A stretch of 64,000 nt of DNA from Imbroritus primus. GTDB taxonomy: Bacteria > Pseudomonadota > Gammaproteobacteria > Burkholderiales > Burkholderiaceae. The notes under the pieces were generated by a model. That model was not told the origin of the DNA. It ran no database searches and was given only the letters and a program-made list of their open reading frames with translations. This document shows positions 26,991-38,067 of this stretch, piece by piece. The stretch covers positions 1,860,001 through 1,924,000 of the forward strand of contig NZ_OZ201293.1 of assembly GCF_964332355.1 (NCBI RefSeq). The letters are read 5' to 3'. A program made the translations under genes and the position numbers. The stretch's first letter is position 1; each line of letters begins with the position of its first letter.

Positions 26991-27395
26991 TCAGGCCGCC
27001 TTGTCTTCGGCCGGAGCGCCGTGCTTCTGGCGATAGTCGGCCACCGCGGCCTTGATCGCGTCTTCAGCGAGGATCGAGCAGTGGATCTTCACCGGCGGCA
27101 GGGCCAGTTCTTCGGCGATGTGCGTGTTCTTGATCTCGAGCGCCTGGTCAACCGTCTTGCCCTTGACCCATTCAGTCACCAGCGACGACGAGGCAATTGC
27201 CGAGCCGCAGCCATACGTCTTGAACTTGGCGTCTTCGATGATGCCCTGCTCGTTCACGCGGATCTGCAGCTTCATCACGTCGCCGCAGGCAGGTGCGCCG
27301 ACCATGCCGGTGCCGACTGCATCGTCGCTCTTGTCGAGCGTGCCGACGTTGCGGGGATTTTCATAATGGTCGAGCAGTTTGTCACTGTAAGCCAT
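26991..27395 (-). CDS. iscU: Fe-S cluster scaffold IscU
   Basis: A 134-residue scaffold protein. The three cluster-binding cysteines are in GAPACGDVMKLQI, KTYGCGSAIASSS and VKIHCSILAEDAI; the LPPVK motif recognised by HscA is present as ALPPVKIHC. It assembles [2Fe-2S] clusters with sulfur from IscS. It follows iscS in the operon. Confidence 0.97.
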   Translation of the reverse strand: MAYSDKLLDHYENPRNVGTLDKSDDAVGTGMVGAPACGDVMKLQIRVNEQGIIEDAKFKTYGCGSAIASSSLVTEWVKGKTVDQALEIKNTHIAEELALPPVKIHCSILAEDAIKAAVADYRQKHGAPAEDKAA

Positions 27396-27443
27396 GATGG
27401 ACTCCTGATTCTGTGAGGGTGTCGTTCTTGTGATGTGGCCGGC

Positions 27444-28661
27444 TCAGTGCGCCGCCCACTGGATGCTGTTCAGGTCGATGCCGTCCTTGTACATCTCCCA
27501 CAGCGGACTCAGGTCCCGCAGCTTGGAGATCTTCGACTTGAGCAGCGCAATCGTGTAGTCGACCTCTTCCTCGGTGGTAAAGCGACCGATGGTGAAGCGG
27601 ATCGAGCTGTGCGCCAGTTCGTCGTTGCGGCCCAGGGCGCGCAGCACGTATGACGGTTCGAGCGAAGCCGAGGTACAGGCGGAACCAGACGAGACCGCCA
27701 CGTCCTTGATCGCCATGATCAGCGATTCGCCTTCGACGAAGTTGAAGCTGACGTTCAGGTTATGTGGAATACGGTGTTCCATGTCGCCGTTGACATAGAT
27801 CTCTTCCATTTCCGACAGTCCGCGCAGCAGACGGTCGCGCAGCATGCGGATGCGTTCGTTCTCGGTCGCCATTTCCTCACGAGCGATGCGGAAGGCCTCG
27901 CCCATGCCGACGATCTGGTGCGGCGCCAGCGTACCCGAGCGCATGCCGCGCTCATGGCCGCCACCGTGCATCTGCGCTTCGATGCGCACGCGCGGCTTGC
28001 GACGCACGTACAGCGCGCCAATACCCTTCGGACCATAGGTCTTGTGGGCGCTGAACGACATCAGGTCGACCTTGAGCTTGTTCAGGTCGATCTCGACCTT
28101 GCCCGTGGCCTGTGCGGCATCGCAATGGAAGACGATCCCCTTCTCGCGGCAGATCTCGCCGATCTGCGCCACGTCCTGGATCACGCCGATCTCGTTGTTG
28201 ACCAGCATCACCGACACGAGGATCGTGTCCGGGCGCAGGGCCTGGCGGAACACGTCCATGTCGAGCAGGCCGTTGTCCTTCACATCGAGGTAAGTGACCT
28301 CGAAACCTTCGCGCTCGAGTTCACGCATGGTGTCGAGCACGGCCTTGTGTTCGGTCTTGACGGTGATCAGGTGCTTGCCCTTGCCCTGGTAGAAGTGCGC
28401 TGCGCCCTTGATGGCCAGGTTGTTCGACTCGGTCGCGCCGGACGTCCAGACGATTTCGCGCGGGTCGGCATTGACCAGTGCCGCGACCTGCTCGCGGGCC
28501 TCTTCCACAGCCTTTTCCGCATCCCAGCCAAAGGAATGGCTACGCGAGGCGGGATTGCCGAACAGCTCGCGCAGATACGGAATCATCTTGTCGGCCACAC
28601 GCGGATCGACCGGCGTGGTCGCGGAGTAGTCCATGTAGATGGGGAGGTGCGGGGTGCTCAT
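27444..28661 (-). CDS. iscS: cysteine desulfurase IscS
   Basis: A 405-residue PLP enzyme that takes sulfur from L-cysteine for Fe-S clusters and thio-modified tRNA. The PLP lysine is in SFSAHKTYGPKGIG, and the catalytic cysteine in VSSGSACTSASLEPSYVL. Length is typical of group I desulfurases. The gene follows iscR with a gap of about 70 bp and precedes iscU. Confidence 0.97.
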   Translation of the reverse strand: MSTPHLPIYMDYSATTPVDPRVADKMIPYLRELFGNPASRSHSFGWDAEKAVEEAREQVAALVNADPREIVWTSGATESNNLAIKGAAHFYQGKGKHLITVKTEHKAVLDTMRELEREGFEVTYLDVKDNGLLDMDVFRQALRPDTILVSVMLVNNEIGVIQDVAQIGEICREKGIVFHCDAAQATGKVEIDLNKLKVDLMSFSAHKTYGPKGIGALYVRRKPRVRIEAQMHGGGHERGMRSGTLAPHQIVGMGEAFRIAREEMATENERIRMLRDRLLRGLSEMEEIYVNGDMEHRIPHNLNVSFNFVEGESLIMAIKDVAVSSGSACTSASLEPSYVLRALGRNDELAHSSIRFTIGRFTTEEEVDYTIALLKSKISKLRDLSPLWEMYKDGIDLNSIQWAAH

Positions 28662-28734
28662 CCTGGGGCGTCCTTTATCGAATCTGTGCTGTGTCGAATC
28701 TGTACTGCGTCATTCCGCTGTTGCCGGCGGCGCC

Positions 28735-29295
28735 TTATGGCTGGGCCAGCGTAAATACCGAATTCACTACATGGGGCCGAGGCGCTTCGTCCTTGCCCTT
28801 CTCGCCCCGCCCGGCAGGCTTGCCGGTTGCGCGCGGGGCCTTGCCGGTGCGCATGTCGTGGATCACTTCGTCCGGATTCCGCTGGCGCTGTTCATCCACC
28901 AGATCCTTCAGCGAAACCGAATCGAGGTACTCGACCATCTTGCGGTTCAGCGTGGCCCACAACTCATGGGTCATGCAGTGGCCGGAATCGTTTTCGCCAT
29001 GGCAGTTGCCCTTGCCGCCGCACTGGGTGGCGTCGAGCGGTTCGTCCACGGCAATGATGATGTCGGCCACGGTGACCGCCTCGGCGCGTCGCGCAAGGCT
29101 GTAGCCGCCGCCCGGACCGCGTACGCTCTCCACGATTTCGTGGCGGCGCAACTTGCCGAACAGCTGCTCGAGATAGGAAAGGGAAATCTTCTGGCGCTGG
29201 CTGATGCCCGCCAACGTCACCGGACCATGATCCTGGCGCATGGCCAGATCAATCATTGCGGTCACAGCGAAACGGCCTTTTGTGGTCAGTCTCAT
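28735..29295 (-). CDS. iscR: Fe-S cluster-sensing transcriptional regulator IscR
   Basis: A 186-residue Rrf2-family regulator that binds a [2Fe-2S] cluster and represses its own operon. The winged-helix region covers residues 1-70 (MRLTTKGRFAVTAMIDLA). Cluster ligands are Cys92, Cys98, Cys107 and His110; the last pair is three residues further on than in E. coli (104/107). The C-terminal tail is longer than in E. coli, charged and rich in lysine and arginine. The ATG at 29293-29295 is chosen from family similarity; a frame to 29352 would cross the promoter. An IscR-type operator lies just upstream. Confidence 0.95.
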   Translation of the reverse strand: MRLTTKGRFAVTAMIDLAMRQDHGPVTLAGISQRQKISLSYLEQLFGKLRRHEIVESVRGPGGGYSLARRAEAVTVADIIIAVDEPLDATQCGGKGNCHGENDSGHCMTHELWATLNRKMVEYLDSVSLKDLVDEQRQRNPDEVIHDMRTGKAPRATGKPAGRGEKGKDEAPRPHVVNSVFTLAQP

Positions 29296-29303
29296 AGCTC
29301 TGA

Positions 29304-29328
29304 ATACCTGATCATTTTCGTCAAGTAT
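29304..29328 (-). promoter_or_regulatory. type 1 IscR operator upstream of iscR
   Basis: The 25-base minus-strand element begins ATACTTGAC and ends ATCAGGTAT. It matches the type 1 IscR consensus ATASYYGACTRWWWYAGTCRRSTAT at 22 of 25 positions by my count. It overlaps the -10 box of the iscR promoter, which fits autorepression by cluster-bound IscR. Confidence 0.8.
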
Positions 29329-29352
29329 AAAGATCCCGAGCATTTCAGTCAA
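29324..29352 (-). promoter_or_regulatory. sigma-70 promoter of the isc operon
   Basis: On the minus strand TTGACT and TATACT are separated by exactly 17 bases, about 30 bases before the iscR start codon. The -10 box shares five bases with the IscR operator. Confidence 0.8.
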
Positions 29353-29520
29353 CTACCGCCCGAATCGCCCGGGAGCCCCTGTCAGCGATAGGGGCGTTGC
29401 ACCCCTCAAGGCGTAGGCATCACATGAAAATGCGCTTCATTGTGCGCACCTGCGTGCCAGTGCGCATCATACCCCCTCTGGGCGAATTGTGCCGGATGGG
29501 GTGTGGGCGATAATCGGCCC

Positions 29521-29802
29521 ATGCATATCTCTCTCGACCTGATCGCCGACGACGCCCTGCCGATCCCCGAACGGGCCCGGCACGCCGCGCTCAACGCCGC
29601 CAAGCGGGTCTTCACGATAGAATCGGTGAGCCCGCTACTGGCGTACTCGGAATGGCGCGCCATGCGGGCGCGGCGGCCATTCAACGCCAAACTGGCTTCG
29701 CTGCACGACTCGGCCGAAGAAGCCTCCCGAGTGGCGCTGGCAGCATTCGGCGTACCTTTTCCGCCCGGCATCCACCTGATCGTTCGCGCCAGTCGCGGGT
29801 GA
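29521..29802 (+). CDS. hypothetical protein (93 aa)
   Basis: A 93-residue open frame starting MHISLDLIADDALPIPERARH. No domain is recognised. The composition looks protein-like and it fits neatly between the divergent iscR promoter region and the uvrB 3' end, stopping 4 bp from uvrB. There is no clear ribosome-binding site; a longer frame from 29440 is possible. The existence of the gene is plausible but not certain. Confidence 0.5.
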   Translation: MHISLDLIADDALPIPERARHAALNAAKRVFTIESVSPLLAYSEWRAMRARRPFNAKLASLHDSAEEASRVALAAFGVPFPPGIHLIVRASRG

Positions 29803-29806
29803 CCTT

Positions 29807-31900
<2,094 letters not shown>

Positions 31901-32013
31901 GCAAGTTCCGGTAAAGGATTAACTACGATAGAATCTCAGGGTAAACCGTTCGATTTCAAGCATTCTAAGCCGCTTCACGTTTTCCCTTTCATTTCCGACA
32001 CACGAGATACCAG

Positions 32014-33210
32014 ATGAGCCTGTTTTCCGCCGTCGAGATGGCGCCCCGCGATCCGATCCTTGGTCTGAACGAAGCGTACAACGCCGATCCCCGCCCTACC
32101 AAAGTCAACCTCGGCGTGGGCGTGTACTTCACCGATGAAGGCAAGATCCCGCTGCTGCGCGCAGTCCAGGAGGCAGAAAAGGCGCGTCTGGCCGCCGCCA
32201 CCCCGCGCGGCTACCTGCCGATGGAAGGCATTGCCGCCTACGACCAGGCCGTACAGGGCCTGCTGTTCGGCAAGGATTCGTCCCTGCTGGCCGAAGGCCG
32301 CGTTGTGACGGCTCAATCACTTGGTGGCACGGGCGCCCTGAAGATCGGCGCCGACTTCCTCAAGCGCCTGTATCCGGATGCCAAGGTGGCCATCAGCGAT
32401 CCGAGCTGGGAAAACCATCGCGCCCTGTTCGAATCCGCGAATTTCGAAGTCATCACCTATCCGTACTATGACGCTCCGACGCACGGCGTAAAGTTCGACG
32501 CCATGCTCGAGGCGCTGCGCGGCTACGCACCGAACACCATCATCGTGCTGCACGCCTGCTGCCACAACCCGACCGGCGTGGACCTGACAGTAGACCAGTG
32601 GAAACAGGTCGCCGCCGTATGTGGCGAGCGCAAGCTCGTGCCGTTCCTCGACCTGGCCTACCAGGGCTTCGCCGACGGCATCGAGCCGGACGGCGCCGCG
32701 GTGCGCGTGTTCGTCGAATCGGGCCAGTCGTTCTTCATCGCCAGCTCGTTCTCGAAGTCGTTCTCGCTGTATGGCGAGCGCGTCGGCGCCCTGTCGATCG
32801 TCACCGGCGCCAAGGACGAATCGGCCCGCGTGCTGTCGCAGATCAAGCGCGTGATCCGCACCAACTACTCCAACCCGCCGACCCACGGCGGCAGCGTGGT
32901 TGCCTCGGTGCTCAACAGCCCGGAACTGCGCGCCATGTGGGAAGAAGAACTGGCCGGCATGCGCGACCGCATCAAGGAAATGCGCCACGCGCTGGTCGAC
33001 AAGCTGGCCGCCAAGGGCGTCAAGCAGGACTTCTCCTTCGTCAAGGCGCAGCGCGGCATGTTCTCCTACTCGGGCCTGAACGCCCAGCAGGTCGAGCGCC
33101 TGCGTGAAGAGCACGGCATTTACGCCGTCTCCACCGGTCGCATCTGCGTTGCTGCGCTGAACACGCGCAATATCGACGCCGTGGTCAACGCGATTGCTGC
33201 GGTGCTCTGA
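32014..33210 (+). CDS. tyrB: aromatic/aspartate-type amino acid aminotransferase
   Basis: A 398-residue fold type I PLP enzyme of the AspC/TyrB subgroup (starts MSLFSAVEMAPRDPILGLNEAY). The PLP lysine lies in SSFSKSFSLYGERVGAL, and HNPTGVD and GRICVAALN are typical cofactor- and substrate-binding segments. It exchanges amino groups between glutamate and aspartate or aromatic amino acids; the preference cannot be told from sequence, so tyrB is a tentative symbol. It is divergent from uvrB and is followed by an intrinsic terminator. Confidence 0.85.
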   Translation: MSLFSAVEMAPRDPILGLNEAYNADPRPTKVNLGVGVYFTDEGKIPLLRAVQEAEKARLAAATPRGYLPMEGIAAYDQAVQGLLFGKDSSLLAEGRVVTAQSLGGTGALKIGADFLKRLYPDAKVAISDPSWENHRALFESANFEVITYPYYDAPTHGVKFDAMLEALRGYAPNTIIVLHACCHNPTGVDLTVDQWKQVAAVCGERKLVPFLDLAYQGFADGIEPDGAAVRVFVESGQSFFIASSFSKSFSLYGERVGALSIVTGAKDESARVLSQIKRVIRTNYSNPPTHGGSVVASVLNSPELRAMWEEELAGMRDRIKEMRHALVDKLAAKGVKQDFSFVKAQRGMFSYSGLNAQQVERLREEHGIYAVSTGRICVAALNTRNIDAVVNAIAAVL

Positions 33211-33260
33211 CGCATCCGGCATCCCGGCGCAAGGCGGCTTCGGCTGCCTTGTTGATGGAA

Positions 33261-33284
33261 TGGCAGCCTCTGGCTGCCATTTTC
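33261..33284 (+). terminator. rho-independent terminator after the aminotransferase gene
   Basis: A perfect 7-bp stem, GGCAGCC with GGCTGCC around a TCT loop, is followed by ATTTTCATTTG. It lies about 50 bp after the stop codon. Confidence 0.75.
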
Positions 33285-33403
33285 ATTTGTTTTGACAAAA
33301 AAAATACCGCTGTGCCATGCTAGGGTAATGCTGCATCGCAAAATATGCGGATCGGGTGCATAATCAGTGCACTCACACACCGCGCCGCCGACAGGACAGG
33401 GCC

Positions 33404-34645
33404 ATGCTTTATCAAGTGTACGAATTCCAGCGCACCCTGCTGAACCCGATGACAGCATGGGCGCAAGCCACCTCCAAGAACTTCGTCAACCCGCTGAATC
33501 CACTCTCGCTGATTCCGGGCGCGCAGCGTTTTGCCGCCGGCTACGAACTGCTGTACCGCCTGGGCAAGGAATACGAAAAGCCGGAATTCGGCATCAAGAG
33601 CGTCCTGTCCAACGGCCGGCAGATCCCGATCGTCGAGCAGACCATCATCGAGAAGCCGTTCTGCAACCTGGTCCGCTTCAAGCGCTACGCCGACGATGCG
33701 GCCACTATCAAGTTGCTCAAGGATGAACCGGTGGTGCTGGTCTGCGCCCCCTTGTCTGGCCACCACGCTACCCTGCTGCGCGATACCGTCAGCACGCTGC
33801 TGACCGACCACAAGGTCTACGTCACGGACTGGGCCGACGCCCGCACCGTACCGCTGGAAGCCGGTCCGTTCCACCTCGCCGACTACATCCGCTACATCCA
33901 GGAATTCATCCGTCATATCGGCGCCGAGAAACTGCACGTGATTTCGGTCTGTCAGCCGACCGTGCCGGTGCTGGCAGCCGTGTCGATGATGGCGAGCGCG
34001 GGCGAATCCACGCCACGCACCATGACCATGATGGGTGGCCCGATCGATGCGCGACGCAGCCCGACAGCCGTCAACTCGCTGGCCAGCAACAAGTCGTTCG
34101 AGTGGTTCGAGAACAATGTGATCTTCACCGTGCCGGCCAACTACCCGGGCCACGGCCGCCGCGTCTATCCCGGCTTCCTGCAGCACGCCGGTTTCGTGGC
34201 AATGAACCCGGACCGGCACCTGTCCTCGCACTACGACTATTACCTCAACCTGATCCAGGGCGAGACCGAGGACGCCGAAGCCCACGTGCGCTTCTACGAT
34301 GAATACAATGCCGTCCTCGACATGGCAGCCGAGTACTACCTGGAAACCATCCGCGATGTGTTCCAGGAATTCCACCTGCCGAATGGCACCTGGGTCGTCG
34401 ACAACGAAGCCGTACGCCCGCAGGACATCAAGGGCACCGCGCTATTGACGATCGAAGGCGAACTCGACGACATCTCGGGCAGCGGCCAGACGGAAGCCGC
34501 GCATGACCTGTGCACCGGCATCCCCAAGACCCGGCGCTCGCATTTCACCGTACCCAAGGCCGGGCACTACGGCATTTTCTCCGGTCGGCGCTGGCGCGAA
34601 ACCGTCTATCCGCGCATCCGCGACTTCATCCGCAAGTACGACTGA
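33404..34645 (+). CDS. phaZ: intracellular PHB depolymerase PhaZ1
   Basis: A 413-residue alpha/beta-hydrolase that breaks down stored polyhydroxybutyrate. It follows Cupriavidus PhaZ1 closely (starts MLYQVYEFQRTLLNPMTAWA). The triad is conserved at identical numbers: nucleophile Cys183 in ISVCQPTVPV, Asp355 in GELDDISG and His388 in KAGHYGIFSG. This family uses Cys, not Ser, as nucleophile. AGGACAGGG precedes the ATG at 33404. TTGACA at about 33292 may be a -35 box, and the stretch before the gene has repeated TGCA-type words like those bound by PhaR; both are tentative. Its presence implies the organism makes PHB granules. Confidence 0.93.
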   Translation: MLYQVYEFQRTLLNPMTAWAQATSKNFVNPLNPLSLIPGAQRFAAGYELLYRLGKEYEKPEFGIKSVLSNGRQIPIVEQTIIEKPFCNLVRFKRYADDAATIKLLKDEPVVLVCAPLSGHHATLLRDTVSTLLTDHKVYVTDWADARTVPLEAGPFHLADYIRYIQEFIRHIGAEKLHVISVCQPTVPVLAAVSMMASAGESTPRTMTMMGGPIDARRSPTAVNSLASNKSFEWFENNVIFTVPANYPGHGRRVYPGFLQHAGFVAMNPDRHLSSHYDYYLNLIQGETEDAEAHVRFYDEYNAVLDMAAEYYLETIRDVFQEFHLPNGTWVVDNEAVRPQDIKGTALLTIEGELDDISGSGQTEAAHDLCTGIPKTRRSHFTVPKAGHYGIFSGRRWRETVYPRIRDFIRKYD

Positions 34646-34775
34646 ACACGGCCGCCAGTTGTCCGGTCCGGACTGCTGGCAGGCACGCCGCGCGGCCTGG
34701 AATGGCTCGCCTCCTCGAAAATGAGCGATAATCCGCGCCGGACCCTGTCAAAGGGACCGTTCCAGATTGTCGCGC

Positions 34776-35633
34776 ATGTCCCCAGAAAATTTCGATTCCA
34801 CGCTTGCCGATGCGCTCGAGCAAGCCCTGCCGCAAACCCAGTGCACCAAGTGCGGGTTCAATGGCTGCCGCCCCTACGCCGAAGCCATGGTACGCGGCGA
34901 AGCCGACTGCAACCAGTGTCCGCCGGGCGGCGCCGAGGGTGTCGCGCGTCTTGCACATCTGCTGCAGCGCCCCATCAAGCCGCTCAATCCCGCCAATGGC
35001 GTAGAAAAACCCCGTGCCATCGCGATCATTGACGAAGCGCACTGCATCGGCTGCACGCTGTGCATCCAGGCCTGCCCGGTCGATGCCATCGTCGGCGCGG
35101 CGAAGCAGATGCACACCATCCTGCCGGACTGGTGTACCGGCTGCGACCTGTGCGTGGCGCCCTGCCCGGTCGATTGCATCCGCATGGAAGACATTACCGG
35201 CGACCGCACTGGCTGGGCGGCGTGGACCCAGGCGCAAGCTGACGAGGCACGTCGCCGCTATCAGTTCCGTCAGCAGCGGCTGGTACGCGAGGCGCGCGAG
35301 AACGAAGCACGGCTGGCAGCCAAAGCCGCCGCCAAGCTCGCTGCCGTCAATGCGGAAACCCCTGTGAGCACCGAAGAACAGGCTGCGCAGGCGCGCAAGC
35401 GTGCCATCATCGAAGCCGCGATTGCCCGCGCACGCGCGCGGCAGGCTCCCACACCGCGCAATACCGAGAATGTCAGCGCCGCCGTACAGGCACAGATCGA
35501 CGCCGCAGAAGCGCGCCGTGCGCGGCTTGGCCTGAGCGACGGCAATGCGCACGACTCACCCGACAGTGCAAGCGACGGTACACGCAACCACGCACGCCAC
35601 GACACCTCCTCCAACGAACCGGACGCGCCATGA
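34776..35633 (+). CDS. rnfB: RnfB-like electron transport ferredoxin (orphan)
   Basis: A 285-residue soluble RnfB-type protein. The Fe-S domain near the N terminus has Cys23, Cys26, Cys31 and Cys48; two [4Fe-4S] ferredoxin motifs follow, CIGCTLCIQACP and CTGCDLCVAPCP. The last 110 residues are a charged, alanine- and arginine-rich helical tail. The hydrophobic N-terminal helix of classical RnfB is missing and no other rnf gene is nearby, as in other betaproteobacteria with lone RnfB. It overlaps nth by four bases (ATGA). It may transfer electrons to an unknown partner, possibly the Nth cluster. An upstream TTG at 34767 is an alternative start. Confidence 0.85.
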   Translation: MSPENFDSTLADALEQALPQTQCTKCGFNGCRPYAEAMVRGEADCNQCPPGGAEGVARLAHLLQRPIKPLNPANGVEKPRAIAIIDEAHCIGCTLCIQACPVDAIVGAAKQMHTILPDWCTGCDLCVAPCPVDCIRMEDITGDRTGWAAWTQAQADEARRRYQFRQQRLVREARENEARLAAKAAAKLAAVNAETPVSTEEQAAQARKRAIIEAAIARARARQAPTPRNTENVSAAVQAQIDAAEARRARLGLSDGNAHDSPDSASDGTRNHARHDTSSNEPDAP

Positions 35634-36277
35634 ACCAGGCCAAACGTCAGGCAATCTTTGAAACGCTGAAAGAAGTCAATCCGACGCCGACCACGGAACT
35701 CGAGTACACCTCGCCGTTCGAGTTGCTGATTGCCGTGCTGCTGTCGGCGCAAGCGACCGATGTCTCGGTCAACAAGGCCACGCGCAAGCTGTTTCCCGTC
35801 GCGAATACGCCGGCCGCGATGCTGGCGCTCGGCGAGGAAGGCCTGGCTGACTATATCCGCACGATCGGCCTGTACCGCTCCAAGGCCAAGCACGTCATCC
35901 AGACGTGCCGCATCCTGCTCGAGCAGCACGGCGGAGAAGTGCCGCGCGACCGGGCCGCGCTGGAAGCGCTACCGGGCGTCGGCCGCAAGACGGCCAACGT
36001 GGTCATGAACACGGCATTCGGCGAGCCCACTATTGCCGTCGACACACACATCTTCCGCGTCGCCAACCGGACACGGCTCGCGCCCGGCAAGAACGTACTG
36101 GAGGTGGAACTGGGATTGCTGAAGTTCGTGCCGGCAGAATTCCAGCACGACGCGCATCACTGGCTGATCCTGCATGGGCGCTATGTATGCAAGGCACGAC
36201 GACCGGAATGCTGGCATTGCGCCATCGAACCGCTGTGCGAGTATCGCGACAAGATCCTCACGCCACCAGCCCGCTGA
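35630..36277 (+). CDS. nth: endonuclease III
   Basis: A 215-residue HhH-GPD DNA glycosylase/AP lyase that removes oxidised pyrimidines. The helix-hairpin-helix is LPGVGRKTANVV with the catalytic lysine, and the catalytic aspartate is in IAVDTHIFRV. The C-terminal [4Fe-4S] loop has C-x6-C-x2-C-x5-C in CKARRPECWHCAIEPLC. It is translationally coupled to rnfB, echoing the rnf-nth linkage of enterobacteria. Confidence 0.96.
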   Translation: MNQAKRQAIFETLKEVNPTPTTELEYTSPFELLIAVLLSAQATDVSVNKATRKLFPVANTPAAMLALGEEGLADYIRTIGLYRSKAKHVIQTCRILLEQHGGEVPRDRAALEALPGVGRKTANVVMNTAFGEPTIAVDTHIFRVANRTRLAPGKNVLEVELGLLKFVPAEFQHDAHHWLILHGRYVCKARRPECWHCAIEPLCEYRDKILTPPAR

Positions 36278-36403
36278 TCTCAACAGCCCATCCGGGCATC
36301 CGGCAAGAAAAAACAATCACCGGTGCCCTGCCACAGCCCACTGCGGCATCGGCATTCACCTGCCGATGCCGCCAGCACGTCATGGGTGGCATACTCCCGG
36401 CGA

Positions 36404-36994
36404 TTATGCGATCCGGCAGGCTTCCTCGAACGACAGGCGCGGATTGCGCGGGAACAGCTTGCTCACATCGCCATAGCCGAGATTGCAGACGATATCGGCT
36501 GCCCATTTCCCGTCCGGGAAAAATGCCGCGTTCACCTGGGCCGCATCGAAACCGCCCATCGGGCCGCAATCGAGACCGAGCGCACGGGCTGCCATGATGA
36601 AATAACCTGCCTGCAGCCACGCATTGGTCAGGCCGTCGCGGGCGATCTTGGCATCGTTGCCGTCATACCAGGACTTGGCGTCCGCGTGCGGGAACAGCTT
36701 GGGCAGTTGCTCGTGGAACGCCGTGTCATGCGCGAGGATCGCCGTGACCGGCGCATTGCGCGTCTTCTCCACGTTACCGGGCGACATGCAGGCCAGCAGG
36801 CGCTCCTTGGCAGCGGGCGACGTTACGAAGACGATACGCAGCGGGCAGCAGTTAGCCGCTGTCGGGCCAAATTTGACGTGTTCATAGAGCGTGTGCAGCA
36901 ACGCCGGATCGACCGGCTTGTCGAGCCATGCATTGTGCGTGCGGGCATTGTCGAACAGTTGATGGATTGCATCCTGGCTGAGCGCGTGCGACAT
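36404..36994 (-). CDS. nitroreductase family protein (malonic semialdehyde reductase-like)
   Basis: A 196-residue FMN-dependent nitroreductase-fold protein. FGPTAANCCPLRIVFV, the GLTNAWLQAGYFIMAARALGLDCGPMGGF segment and the C-terminal RNPRLSFEE pattern match the RutE/HadB group annotated as malonic semialdehyde reductase, which reduces malonic semialdehyde to 3-hydroxypropionate. True substrate unknown. It stands alone on the minus strand between nth and the DMT exporter gene. Confidence 0.8.
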   Translation of the reverse strand: MSHALSQDAIHQLFDNARTHNAWLDKPVDPALLHTLYEHVKFGPTAANCCPLRIVFVTSPAAKERLLACMSPGNVEKTRNAPVTAILAHDTAFHEQLPKLFPHADAKSWYDGNDAKIARDGLTNAWLQAGYFIMAARALGLDCGPMGGFDAAQVNAAFFPDGKWAADIVCNLGYGDVSKLFPRNPRLSFEEACRIA

Positions 36995-37080
36995 GGGGTT
37001 CCTTGAACGATGGGGACGGGTTGGTACCCATTGTAGCCATGACCCTCAGGGCCGGACCGCAGGCGCTTTGTGCGACTCGT

Positions 37081-38001
37081 TCAATTTTCCTGATCTGCCG
37101 GCGCACGCGTTCCAGGCTTGGCCAGCCACAGCACCCCCGCCAGGATCAATGCACCGCCAAAGGCCTGCGACATGGCAATATGCTCGCCCAGCACAGCGGC
37201 CGCCAATACCACGGTGACGACCGGCTCGATGGTCGACAGCATCGATGCGCGGGCTGCGCCGAGCTTCTGCAAACCGGCAAAAAAAGTCAGGATCGCCGCG
37301 ACCGTGGAAACCAGAGCAATCGCGATGGTCGCCGCCCAGCCCATGGCATCGCCGGGAAAGGCGATCGGCGTACCGGTCTTGACGCGGATCGTCGACATGA
37401 CGATATAGACCAGTCCGGACGCGGCGCAGATCACCGTAGTGCTCGCCAGCGAGTCCACGCCGCGCGTCAGCCGCGCGCCCACGACGATGTAGATGGAATA
37501 GATCACAGCCGACGCCACGCCCAGCGCGATGCCCAGGGCGCTGCCCTCGCCACCGCCAACGGTCAGGCCCGCTCCCAGGGAACAGAGCACCAGCGCGGCC
37601 AGCGTCGTGCGGGTCAGCGGCTCTTTCAGGAACAGGGCTGCCAGCAGCGTTACGAACACCGGATACAGATAGAGCAATAGCGCCACCAGGCTGGCCTGCG
37701 CATGATTGAGCGCGGTGAAGAAGGTATACGACTGACCGACATAGCCGATGCCGCCCATTGCAGCCAGCGCAAGCACGCGCGACAGCGGTGGCAAGGGCGT
37801 ACCGCGCAACCACATGATGCCGGCCAGCGCGAGCGTGGCCACGCTGAAGCGCACCACCAGCAGGCCGAACACATCCGCGCCAGACGCATAAGCAAAGCGC
37901 GCCAGTACAGCCATGGCGCCAAAACACGTTGCGGAAACAGCAATCAGAATGACGCCGAACAGCGCGTCCCGGGTCGAACCGGTGGACAGCACAGCAGACA
38001 T
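37081..38001 (-). CDS. EamA/DMT family transporter
   Basis: A 306-residue integral membrane protein with about ten hydrophobic helices arranged as two EamA repeats, the second beginning near residue 160. It belongs to the drug/metabolite transporter superfamily, which mostly exports amino acids or other small metabolites. The substrate cannot be inferred. No linked enzyme genes are evident. Confidence 0.8.
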   Translation of the reverse strand: MSAVLSTGSTRDALFGVILIAVSATCFGAMAVLARFAYASGADVFGLLVVRFSVATLALAGIMWLRGTPLPPLSRVLALAAMGGIGYVGQSYTFFTALNHAQASLVALLLYLYPVFVTLLAALFLKEPLTRTTLAALVLCSLGAGLTVGGGEGSALGIALGVASAVIYSIYIVVGARLTRGVDSLASTTVICAASGLVYIVMSTIRVKTGTPIAFPGDAMGWAATIAIALVSTVAAILTFFAGLQKLGAARASMLSTIEPVVTVVLAAAVLGEHIAMSQAFGGALILAGVLWLAKPGTRAPADQEN

Positions 38002-38067
38002 GGCAAGGCAGACAGGGGAAAGTGGGCCCTCGGCATTCTACCGGTTCGTCCGCTACAATTGGACATC

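Noticed and set aside
37702..38067. N-terminal extension of the DUF1841 frame
   Set aside because: It is antisense to the DMT transporter; the family-typical start is the ATG at 38068.
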